The translations under genes and the position numbers were made by a program. From assembly GCA_028564925.1 (NCBI GenBank), contig CM053029.1, forward strand, positions 430,038,046 to 430,102,045: 64,000 bases of DNA. The letters run 5' to 3'. The stretch comes from Lithobates sylvaticus. Taxonomy: Eukaryota > Chordata > Amphibia > Anura > Ranidae. Below are positions 34,401 to 44,440 of this stretch, in pieces (the first letter of the stretch is position 1; every line of letters starts with the position of its first letter). The notes under the pieces were generated by a model. The model was given only the letters and a program-made list of their open reading frames with translations. It did not search any database and was not told the origin of the DNA.

Positions 34401-35224
34401 TTTTTTTGTATTACTGTTACGGGTGACGCTGGTTAGTTAGCTTGTTTTTTATACTGTCAGGGCACCCGCCATTTATTACCCAATAACGGTTTTAACCCCC
34501 TGATCGCCCGGCGGGTGATATCAATTAGGTTTTAGGGTCAAATAAGGTCTGCGTCGCCCCAGGTTAGTGCCAGTACCGCAAACACCCACGCGCAAAGCAT
34601 ACACCTCCCTTAGTGGTATAGTATCTGAACAGATCAATATCTGATCTGATCAGATCTATACTAGCGTCCCAGCAGTTTAGGGTTCCAAAAAAACGCAGTG
34701 TTAGCGGCATCAGCCCAGATACCTGCTAGCACCTGCGTTTTCCCCCTCCGCCCAGCCCAGCCCACCCAAGTGCAGTATCGATCGATCACTGTCACTTACA
34801 AAACACTAAGCACACATAACTGCAGTGTTCGCAGAGTCAGGCCTGATCCCTGCGATCGCTAACATTTTTTTTGTGGTAGCGTTTTGATTCAGTCGCTAAC
34901 AGTCAGGAGCTTTTTTACCTGTGAATCTCAAAAAAATAAAAAAAACAAAAATAGTTGTCGTTTTATTGTTCTCTCTCTCTCTCTATTGTTGCTCTTTTTT
35001 TACTCCATTCTATTCTGCAATGTTTTATTATGTTTTATCATGTTTTATCATGCTTGCTTTTCAGGTATGTAATTTTGTTTACTGTGTTTTAGTGTTAAGC
35101 ATTTTTTTGTTTTCAGGTGCGCCATTCAGTTGCAGCGCGGATTTATTTATCTTGACAGCAACAGCGTTTGCTCCCACGATACATAAAGCCGCGACTCCAA
35201 CGCTGTAGGAGGTGATTTCACCAC

Positions 35225-35395
35225 CACAGTTAAAAAAAAGAGCATATATGCCGAAGCATGGGGGCAGCAGGGGGCGGGGAGGAGCGATTGGCTCCTAATG
35301 CCACGTACATACGGTCGAAATTCCGACCGTGTGTACACGGCATAACTTTTGCGGGAGGATGCCCCCATGCATCGGCATATATAAATGGTGCATGT
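35225..35395. repeat. Palindrome enclosing a minimal terminal-repeat hairpin
   Basis: The outer arms GCATATATGCCGAAGCATGG and CCATGCATCGGCATATATAA enclose an inner hairpin ATGCCACGTACATACGGTCG / CGACCGTG-like (CCGACCGTGTGTACACGGCAT) at 35300-35345. The inner arms resemble the ATGCCGCGTACACACGATCGG ends of the elements at 57708, 62347 and 63825, but with almost nothing between them. Confidence 0.6.
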
Positions 35396-36587
35396 ATGCC
35401 CATCATTAGAAGTGGGTGGATGAAGGGAGGTATTCTAATGGTGGGCATACCCACCAATCAATCTCTTTTTTTCGTTCAGCCAAGAGGCTGCATGAAAAAA
35501 AAAAAGATTACAATATATGTCCAGTATGTTGCTGGACTTTGAATGGTTATACCAGAATGATGCCTGCAGGTTTAGGTATCATCTTGGTATCATTCTTTTC
35601 AGCCAGTGATCGGCTTTCATGTAAAAGCAATTCTAGCGGGTAATTAGCCTCTAGACTGCTTTTACAAGCAGTAGGAGGGAATGTCCCCCCTCCCGGATAT
35701 AAACCGCGCCATTGGGAAATTGGGAAAGCATTTTATCACACCAATCTTGGTGTGGTCAGATGCTTTGAGGGCAGAGGAAAGATCTAGGGTCTAATAGACC
35801 CCAATTTTTTCAAAAAAAGAGTACCTGTCACTGCCTATTGCTATCATAGGGGATATTTACATTCCCTGAGATAACAATAAAAATCATAACAAAGAAAAAA
35901 AATGGAAGGAACAGTTTAAAAATAGAATAAAAAAGCTAAATAAAAAAAAAAAAAAACTAAAAAAAAAAAAAAAAAGCACCCCTGCCCCCCCTTCTCTTGC
36001 GCAAAGGCGTACACAAGCGTTGGTCTGGCGTCATATGTAAACAGCAATTGCAGCATGCATGTGAGGTATCACCGCGAAGGTCAGATCGAGGGCAGTAATT
36101 TTAGCAGTAGACCTCCTCCGTGAATCTAATGTGGTATCATGTAAAGGCTTTTAAAGGCTTTTAAAAATGTATGTAGTTTGTCGCCACTGCGTGTTTGTGC
36201 GCAATTTTAAAGCATGTCGTGTTTGGTATCCATGTACTCGGCCTAAGATCATATTTTTTATTTCATCAAAAATTTGAGCAATATAGTGTGTTTTAGTGCA
36301 TTAAAATAAAAAAAAGTGTATTTTTTCCACAAAAAATGCGTTTGAAAAATCGCTGCGCAAATACTGTGTGGAAAAAAAAAATGCAACACCCACCATTTTA
36401 ATCTGTAGGGCCTTTGCTTTAACAATATATATAGTGTTTGGGGGTTCAACGTAATTTTCTTGCAAAAAAAAAATATGTTTTCATGTAAACAAAAAGTGTC
36501 AGAAAGGGCTTTGTCTACAAGTGGTTAGAAGAGTGGGTGACGTGTGACATAGGCTTCTAAATGTTGTGCATAAAATGCCAGGACAGT

Positions 36588-37638
36588 TCAAACCCCCCCC
36601 AAATGACCCCATTTTGGAAAGTAGACACCCCAAGCTATTTGCTGAGAGCAATGTTGAGCCCATTAAATATTTTTTTTTTTTTGTCCCAAGAGATTGAATA
36701 ATGAAAAAAAAAAAATATATATATTTTTTTTACAAAAAGTTGTCACTAAATGATATATTGCTCAAACATGTCATGGGCATATGTGGAAATACACCCCAAA
36801 ATACATTCTGTTGCTTCTCCTGAGTACGGGGATACCACATGTGTGGGACTTTTTGGGAGCCTAGCTGCGTACGGAACCCCAAAAACCAAGCACCGCCTTC
36901 AGGCTTTCTAAGGGAGTAATTTTTTTATTTCACTTCTCACTGCCAATCACAGTTTCGGAGGCCATGGAATGCCCAGATGGCATAAAACCCCCCAAAATGA
37001 CCCCATTTTGGAAAGTAGACACCCCAAGCTATTTGCTGAGAGGTATTGTGAGTATTTTGCAGATGTCGCTTTTTGTCACAAAGTTTTGAAAATTGAAAAA
37101 AGAAAAAAAAAAATTTTTTTTTCTTTACTTTCTTCATTTTCAAAAACAAATGAGAGCTGTAAAATACTCACCATGCCTCTCAACAAATAGCTTGGGGTGT
37201 CTACTTTCCAAAATGGGGTCATTTGGGGGGGTTTTGTGCTATTTTGGCATTTTATGGCCTTCGAAACTGTGATAGGTAGTGAGGAGTGAAATCAAAAATT
37301 TGCACCCTTAGAAATCCTGAAGGCGGTGCTTGGGTTTCGGGGCCCCGTACGCGGCTAGGCTCCCAAAAAGTCCCACACATGTGGTATCCCCATACTCAGG
37401 AGAAGCAGCAAAATGTATTTTGGGGTGCAATTCCACATATAACTATGGCATGTGTGAGCAATATATCATTTAGTGACAACTTTTTGAAGAAAAAAAAATT
37501 ATTTTTTATTTTTGTCTTTATTCAATCACTTGGGACTAAAAAAAAAAATATTCAATGGGCTCAACATGCCTCTCAGCAAATAGCTTGGGGTGTCTACTTT
37601 CCAAAATGGGGTCATTTGGGGGGGTTTTGTACTTCTCT
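36588..37638. repeat. 1 kb inverted repeat (arms about 520 bp)
   Basis: AAATGACCCCATTTTGGAAA then GTAGACACCCCAAGCTATTT is at 36600 and again at 36993 on the plus strand. The exact complements AAATAGCTTGGGGTGTCTAC and TTTCCAAAATGGGGTCATTT are at 37186 and 37578. Other paired markers are the CCACATGTGTGGGACTTTTT versus AAAAAGTCCCACACATGTGG blocks and GCACCGCCTTCAGG versus CCTGAAGGCGGTGC. The centre is an A-run meeting a T-run near 37110. Each arm therefore starts and ends with the same 45 bp marker. Confidence 0.9.
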
Positions 37639-39144
37639 GCCATTTTAGCACCTCAAGAAATGAAATAGGCAGTCATAAATTAAAAGCGGTGTAAATTCCA
37701 GAAAATGTACTCTAGTTTGTAGACGCTATAACTTTTGCGCAAACCAATAAATATACGCTTATTGGCATTTTTTTTACTAAAGACATGTGGCTGAATACAT
37801 TTTGGCCCAAATGTTTGACTAAAATTGAGTTTATTAGATTTTTTTTATAACAAAAAGTAGAAAATCTCTTTTTTTTTCAAAATTTTCGCTCTTTTTCCGT
37901 TTATATCGCAAAAAATAAAAATCACAGAGGCAATCAAATACCATCAAAAGAAAGCTCTATTTGTGGGAAGAAAAGGACGCAAATTTCGTTTCGTTACAAA
38001 ATTGCATGACCGCACAATTACCAGTTAAGTAGTGCAGTGCGAAATTGAAAAAAGACCTCTGGTCCTTAAGCTGACAATTGGTCCGGGGCTGAAGTGGTTA
38101 AAACTACAGTTTTTTTCAGGAGCTGTGATTTTAATAATGCTTAAAGTGAAACAATAAAAATTGTGCCTGTAAAGTGGTGCATCTGTGAAATGTGTAGAAC
38201 AGTGCCACAGCAAAATTACATTTCTAAAGAAAGAAAATTAATTAAAACTTGCTCAAGGGCTGTAATATATTGTTGGATCCCGGCAATATAGATTCAAAAT
38301 CAAGGAAAAAAAATTTGTTGTGGGATCCAGTACATACCAGGCCCTTCGAGGATGGGATGGATTTCCCGACAACCATGGCCATTGGTTGTCGGGGTCTCTT
38401 TGGGCAGGGGGGTTATTGAAATCTGGAAGATTCCCCTATGTGAATGGATATTGGGTACCACAATAGACAGGTTTTGACAATTCCTTTATTAAAAAAGAAA
38501 AAAAATTATCCCGCGATGTATATCCATCTTCAATCACGCTGCCTGATGGACCTGAAAAATAGAAATAAAAACAAAAAAACTCTGCCCTCGATGGGAGGCC
38601 TCCCAGTCGACTGCTGACTTTTGGCTTTGACAGCTGTTATATAGGCTTTTTTTTTTTCTTTTTTAATAAAGGAATTGTCAAAAACTGTCTATTGTGGTTT
38701 TTACTTTTTGACACTTTTTTTGCTGAATGGGTACTGGTTCAATGTAACCAATACCTATTCACATGGGGGGGCTGGGATCTGGGGGGCCCTCACCCAAAGA
38801 CCCCGACAATCAATAGCCAGGGTTGTTGGGAAGAGATCCTTGTCCCCTTCAACATGGGGACAAGGTGCTTTGGGGGGACCCCAAAGCACTCTCCTTATGT
38901 TGAGGGCAAGTGGCCTGGAATGGTTTAAGAGGGGGGTGCTCGCTCACCCCCCCATCCCTGGCCTGCCAGGCTGCTTGCTCGAATACGGGTTTGGTATGGA
39001 TTTTGGGTGGGATCCCACGTCAATTTTTTTTTCAAATTTTGGCATGGAGTTCCCCCTAGATTTTGGGGGGATCCCATGCCTCTTTTTAATTTAATTCTGT
39101 CATAGGGTTCCCCTTAACCACTTCACTGTATTATATACTCTGCA

Positions 39145-39148
<4 letters not shown>

Positions 39149-39196
<48 letters not shown>
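39149..39196. repeat. (TA)n microsatellite
   Basis: Uninterrupted TA dinucleotides preceded by CTGCACTGTA. Confidence 0.97.
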
Positions 39197-39236
39197 TAGA
39201 CAGCCTGCACTGTATATATAGTCTTCACTGAACGCA

Positions 39237-39241
<5 letters not shown>

Positions 39242-39304
<63 letters not shown>
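39242..39304. repeat. (TA)n microsatellite
   Basis: Second TA run after GAACGCACTGTGTA; both runs follow CACTGTATA words, so they may be one locus duplicated around 39197-39241. Confidence 0.97.
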
Positions 39305-39307
<3 letters not shown>

Positions 39308-39590
39308 AACACACATTAAACTGCCTGTCACACTACATACTACCGATGTGTAAGCAGCCTTATATAGTGTGGGGCGTGGACTTAGCCCCCTGAGCCATAA
39401 TTGGCCAAAGGCGCCCTTGCCTTTGGCAGATCATGGCTCTCACAGCAGATCGCGTTGTGATTGGCCAAAACATGCAGGCCAGGTGCATGCTTTGGCCAAT
39501 CAGCAGCCGTCAATGCACTGCTATCTCGCAGTGCATTATGGGGCACCCCGTGGCGCTCAAATTTGGCGTGAACACCTTTTTCGTTTATAC

Positions 39591-40040
39591 GTAATGTTAT
39601 GATTCTTTATGTTTCCTATCCTGCATCCTTTTTGTACTTAGCTGCCTCCGAATTGTTGTCGGTTGTGTCCTGACATCATTCGGCACAGGTGTAGTAGATT
39701 TGCATGTTCCCTCGACCTTGCTTGTTGTCCCATCCACAAACATGATTCATTCGTAGATCCAAGCCTCCGAGACACTGTCGGTAGTTGTCCAATATCACTC
39801 TATACAGGCTTTTTTGCTCATAGGATTCGCTGTCTATGGGATTGCCGTCTCATCCCTTTGGAGATGAGCATGTATTGTTTGCATGGGTTCTGTGGCTGAT
39901 TGAGGTGGTAATTAGACCCACCTTGTACATTGTCTGCACTTTATTAGACTGGGGGCCTGGGTGGTTGGAATTGGTTCAGTTTAGGTTAGGGGTGGCATAC
40001 ACTTTGCAACCAATTTGTTCCGGAGTCACTTCATACTTTT
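39591..40040. other. Unassigned DNA
   Basis: Moderate GC content with chance open frames. It may be the 5' part of the retroelement fossil at 44.4-46.2 kb, but no motif supports this. Confidence 0.4.
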
Positions 40041-40915
40041 TTCAACCAATTTAATTTACCCTACTACCAAATCGTATCAGATACATTGCATACCTACCAC
40101 AGTCCAGTTCAAATCTAGTCACGTCAACGGCACAACTGTTTGCTTCGGACACATTGCACACTGATTCATATTGGTTTGTGTCATTTACCCTACCTATTGA
40201 TTCACATCGGTTCATATCCTACCCTCCGACCGATTTGCATCGGTCCACTTTATTTATCCTGGTTACATCATTTACCCTAACCACAGTCCTACCCCACAAC
40301 CGATTTGCATCAGATCCATTTTCATACTCACCACAGTCCGATTCATATCTAGTCGCATCAGCAGCATAACGATTTGTATCGGACGCACCACACACCGATT
40401 CGTGTTAGGTTCCATCTCCTACCTTCTTCCATCTCCTACAACCAATTCGTATAGGGTCAAAGCTTTCATACATGTTGTCACAGTCCGATTCGAACCTAGT
40501 CAACATTGGCAGCACAATGGTTCACTTCAGGACACATTGCACACTGACTTGAATCGGTTGTGTCATTTACCCTACCTACCGTTTCACATCTGTTCATATC
40601 CTACCCTCCGACCGATTTGCATTGGTCCATGCGCGTTACCCAGGTTATGTCACTTACCCTAACTACTGTCCTACTCCACAATCAATTTGCATCAGTTCTA
40701 TTCTTTTCATACTGACCATAATCTGATTTGAATCTAGTCACGTCAGCGGCACAACGATTAGTTGCGGATGCACTGCTCACCGATTCATATCAGATTTTAT
40801 GGCCTACCTTACAACCGATTCGTATCGGGTCAAATCTTTGTACCTGTCCTAGTCCGATTTGAGTCTAGCCACATCAGCGGCACCACGGTTCTTATTGGAT
40901 TAATTTTCTCACATT
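40041..40915. repeat. Tandem array with about 380 bp higher-order unit
   Basis: TACCCTCCGACCGATTTGCA occurs near 40220 and 40601, 381 bp apart. A shorter motif AGTCCGATT..A.CTAGTC.C.TC followed by GGC..CAC/CATAACG recurs near 40098, 40336, 40482, 40720 and 40852. Units are diverged by roughly a tenth to a fifth. Confidence 0.75.
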
Positions 40916-40969
40916 CTCTATCACAGCTACATACAGTCACAGGGTCACAGTTAACTCCCACACCCATTT

Positions 40970-41960
40970 CTTGGAATCGTTGCAAGCACGCCTTTGGCAG
41001 CACAGACACTTACAATCGCTGCAAACACGTCTCCAGCAGCACAATCATCTTGCAATCATGCAAACACATATACAGCAATGCAATCTTCTTACAGTCACCA
41101 TAAAACACATCTCCAGGGACACAAGCCCCTTGCAATCATTACAAGCACGCAGCTAAACATAACTTCTTGCAATTGCTGCAAGCACACATCCAAACACAGC
41201 CTCTTGCAATCGCTGCAAACACATATCCAGACACAGCCTCTTGCAATCGCTGCAAGCATGCAACCAGACACACCCTCTTGCAATCGCTGCAAACACGCAT
41301 CCAGACACACACTCTTGCAATCGCTGCAAGCAGGCATCCAGACACAGCCTCTTGAAATTGCTGTAAGCACGCATCCAAACACAGCCTCTTGTGATCGCCG
41401 CAAGCACAGCCTCTTGTAGTCGCTGCAATCACGCCTCCAAACATAACTTCCGGCAATCATTGCAAACTAGTGTCCAAATACAGCCTCTTGCAATCACTGC
41501 AAAACATGATACCAAGCATAACTTCTTGCAAACGCCGCAAACACGCATCCTAGCACGACCCCTTGCAATCGCTGCAAACACAAATCCAAACATAACTCCA
41601 AACATAACTTCTTGCAATCATTGCAAACTAGCATCCAAACACAGCCTCTTGCAATCGCTGCAAAACAGGCATCCAAGTACAGCCTCTTGCAATTGCTGCA
41701 TAACACGCATCCAAGCATAACTTATTGCAATCGATGCAAGCACATGTCCAAGCACGGCCTCTTGCAAATAGCACAACCTCTTGCCGTTATTGCAAGAACG
41801 AACCCAAGCATAACATCTTGTGATCATTGCTAGCATGCATCCAAACACAACTTCTGCATTCGTTGCAAACACGCATACAAGCATAAACTTTTTGCAATCA
41901 TTTCTAGCACGCATCTCAGCATAGACTTTTTGCAATCTCTGCAAGCACACTCCTCTCCAG
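40970..41960. repeat. 37-39 bp minisatellite CTTGCAATCGCTGCAAACACGC
   Basis: About 25 units of CTCTTGCAATCGCTGCAAAC ACGCATCCAAACACAGC type. Spacing between successive CTTGC words is 37 bp at 41166, 41203, 41240 and 41277. Several overlapping frames on both strands (LQSLQT.IQTQPLAIAAN and CLQRLQEAV types) are translations of the unit. Not CRISPR: there are no unique spacers and copies grade into one another. Confidence 0.95.
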
Positions 41961-42782
41961 TGGCATTTTCATACGAGCCACTCATCATTTTCTCATTTCT
42001 CCCTTAGGTCAGTCAAGTTCAGGTTTCATCCTGCACCAGGTTGGACGTTGTTTCCTAAAAAAAAAAAAATATATATACACATAGGGATTGCATCTTTGCC
42101 AGGGCCAGTCGCATGACAGGGGTGGGACAGCTCATTTTCAGTATAAAGAATATATACATATCACACTTATGTCACCCTCACCTCAGGTTTTCCGGTCAAC
42201 CGCGTTTGATCCTTACCAGGACCTTGCTACTAGGGCGTCAGTCAGGTGTGTAGTTCACAGGCCCCTCTGTCACATTATCTTGAAGCACCCTTTCACTATA
42301 CGTTTACATCACATACACAATATGACATGTTCATCAGGCGTTAGTTACCATCACATGTGTCTCTGCATTACACTCTATTTTAGAAGAGCGACCCTTCGCC
42401 TACACAGGCAAGGTCACTAATACGCTGAGCTTGCTGACAGTGCAAGTGTTAGCAGGCCAAACATACGTCACCGTCTACAGACCGCAACATTCCTATGTAG
42501 GCCTACCAGACTTTAGCCGCTTGGGGCTTTGGTCCACAGGTTTGTGCTCAGCACAGACAGGCACCCGAGCATCGGTTACTGGCCAGTCACTTCCTGCCTC
42601 ACCTTGGTCGCCATGCACTCTTTCGAGTTTTCTAAATTTTCACTCTACAGGGTTCTACACAATAGAACCCAGCCGGTCCTCCCTGTGCATGTCATTTCTT
42701 GCCATGTACTTCTCCCCTTTTCCTTCTTATCTGAGTTTTCTGTATCCCACTTCGCTCACTACTGCTATGCCTACACTCTAAA
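41961..42782 (+). other. Unassigned DNA, possibly the 5' side of the retroelement fossil
   Basis: Moderately GC-rich DNA with an A-run near 42058 and chance open frames. It directly precedes the PLE insertion that separates it from the DIRS/Ngaro-type remains at 44.44 kb. Membership is inferred from position only. Confidence 0.3.
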
Positions 42783-43065
42783 GGTCCTCCCTATATACTG
42801 GAGGCCACAGTCACATTCAAGCATATAAACTATGCCTACTGTGGCACAGGTAATAAGATCCTTAATTGGATATTGTTTAAAGCTATACAGTATATATAAT
42901 ATCAAAAAACCTTGCATTTTTTATATTAATATCAAAAATCGCAAGGTTTTTAATTCATAAGTTACTAAAAAACAGTATCCAGTTAAGGATCTTATTACCT
43001 GCGCCACAGTAGGCATAGTTTATATGCTCGAATGCGACTGTGGCCTGCAGTATATAGGGAGGACC
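42783..43065. repeat. Inverted repeat made from opposed Penelope-like pieces
   Basis: The left arm 42783-42878 (GGTCCTCCCTATATACTGGA ... GGATATTGTTT) is the reverse complement of 42970-43065 (AAACAGTATCCAGTTAAGGA ... TATAGGGAGGACC) with a few differences. The right arm is the start of a plus-strand GIY-YIG region, so the left arm is the same coding segment in reverse. Spacer about 90 bp, A/T-rich, itself containing AAAACCTTGC / GCAAGGTTTTT. Confidence 0.9.
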
Positions 43066-43330
43066 TCTAGAGCCTTACATGTATGAGTAGGTGAGCATAT
43101 AAATAATATTGAAAAGGGACTAAAAACACATAGCGTATTTAGACATTTCAAAGCATGTCATCAGTGTGACCCAAAACATTTGAAATTTTGGGGAATAGAG
43201 AAAGTTGCTAGACATTGGTGATGTGGCAACTTCATTCGCCAGCTTAGTCGACGTGAGTCCTTTTGGATATATGAGACCAAGGTTTAAAACCTGCTGGCTT
43301 GAATGTTGAGTTCAACCTCAATTGTTTTAT
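43005..43330 (+). pseudogene. Penelope-like GIY-YIG endonuclease domain, decayed
   Basis: The plus-strand reading shows VYMLECDCGLQYIGRTSRAL, the GIY-YIG core with the catalytic arginine in GRTSR, then GEHINNIEKGLKTHSVFRHF with the histidine-rich middle and FWGIEKVARHW, and finally SRRESFWIYETKV with the conserved glutamate. This is the C-terminal endonuclease of a PLE reverse transcriptase. It is interrupted by stops and lacks the whole reverse transcriptase upstream, so it is a dead 5'-truncated copy. More complete at this end than the fragments at 22601 and 46960. Confidence 0.88.
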
Positions 43331-44440
43331 TTCTAATAGATAGGATTTTATGTATCATTTAAGGATGGAGTTTATTTTACATTTAATTTCAATTTGTATT
43401 TATCTTATATGTAGTGTATTTTTATATACGTCTGTTCATATGTATGTTAGTGTTATTTGTACTTGGAAGATGGCCGTGGATGATGTCAGACGTATTTTTA
43501 AGGTTTTATTTTGTAATATGTTATATACAAATGAGTGTCCTTTCTTTTAAGGCCTCTTGTGGTGCATCCCCCTTTAAATTTAGAAACCAAGGTGTCTTCT
43601 TTTTAATGTTAGTTAATGAGGTTGGTTTTAACCCTTGTTCCTAATTATTACTGAGTGACATAGGTTTCTCTATTTGTGTTTTTGTTTGTATTGAGATCAT
43701 TTTATTCTATTACGAACGTCTCCCTTCATGCTGGTATTCTGGCGTGTTATTACATTGTGGCTACACCACTTTGTTTGGGAGTCTATTGGTTTGTTAGATT
43801 TTCATGGTAATATAAATAACAGCGGGCTGACGACGTGTCTCTGACCCCACGCTGAAGAAGTCCCACCCACAGGACGTAACGGGTAGGGGGTGGAGGAGTC
43901 ACGTCTGGCGTCACCCTCGGCCATCTTTCTGGTTAGAAACCAGATGTAATACATGCTTGTTGGCTAGCACTTGGCCGGAGTGCTTTGTTTGTGAGTAAAT
44001 TGTGATTCTTTTTACTACTATTTAAATAAATATCCTTACAGAGAGCACTAGATTGTCCTCTTCCTTCTTGTCTATATGTGCTATGTGACCATCGGCTGGA
44101 TCATTTACGATCGGTACTCCAGGTGTGGGCAAATTATATGTGACCTTTTATGGGTCGAGTCTATGAGGTGAAAGGCTGGTGTATCTGTGGTGGATGGGCT
44201 GGAATCACTTCTTTACTGTCTTTGTCCAAGATTGCACTTTAGGAGGCTCTTCTCACTTACAAGATTGGTTTCCATCAAGCAAATTAATTTATGGACTGTT
44301 TAATTTTATTTGATTGCGCTGCACTATATTTTACTGTTTGATTGAGGCGTTCTGAATTATCCTTAAGTATCAGCTAGCATTTCTAGACTAAATTTTATTT
44401 TATTTCGTTTATTTTATCTGCATAGAATATTTTTTGTTTA
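43331..44440 (+). mobile_element. Penelope-like 3' UTR with hammerhead-like motif
   Basis: Follows the GIY-YIG remains. At 43852-43883 CTGAAGAAGTCCCACCCACA then GGACGTAACGGG fits a hammerhead core: CUGANGA, a GUCC/GGAC stem II with a short loop, then GUAAC where GAAAC is expected. Downstream is non-coding to about 44440, where sequence of a different retroelement resumes. T-rich around 43340-43540 and 44340-44440. Confidence 0.6.

Larger units (their letters stand above)
33042..38097. mobile_element. 5,056 bp TTAA-flanked non-autonomous transposon
   Basis: TTAA at 33038-33041 and 38098-38101 directly flank CCACTTGCCGACCGCC and GGGGCTGAAGTGG, giving short inverted ends CCACTT/AAGTGG. TTAA targets are used by piggyBac and Kolobok transposons. 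No reading frame shows transposase motifs, so the element is non-autonomous. Internal parts in order: GC-rich hairpins (33060-33350), a 351 bp tandem repeat (33600-34400), a region with a small palindrome (35225-35390), A/T-rich DNA, a 1 kb inverted repeat (36588-37638), and the GAAAGCTCTATTTGTGGGA module (37880-38020) shared with 7560 and 46440. Confidence 0.82.
38098..39590 (+). mobile_element. Foldback element, right part with palindromic GGGGTCCCC module
   Basis: Continues the host interrupted at 33041. A left arm (38280-38500) has ACCAGGCCCTTCGAGGATGG, GGTTGTCGGGGTCT and GACAATTCCTTTATTAAAAA. The mirrored right arm (38650-39115) has TTTTTAATAAAGGAATTGTC, GACCCCGACAATCAATAGCC and GGTTTGGTATGGATTTTGGG. 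The centre lies near 38570. It is related to the modules at 48.1-51.8 and 58.0-60.1 kb. After two (TA)n runs it ends near GGCGCTCAAATTTGGCGTGA. Frames are symmetry artefacts. Confidence 0.7.

Noticed and set aside
33042-38097. piggyBac transposase gene inside the TTAA element
   Set aside because: None of the frames shows piggyBac or Kolobok transposase motifs; open frames coincide with tandem or inverted repeats.
39131-39331. Isoleucine/tyrosine-alternating frame
   Set aside because: Translation of (TA)n microsatellites.
40970-41960. Repeat array considered as a CRISPR or as a repeat-protein gene
   Set aside because: Units are continuous with no unique spacers, diverge gradually and are open in several frames on both strands, which marks a minisatellite. 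The setting is a vertebrate genome.
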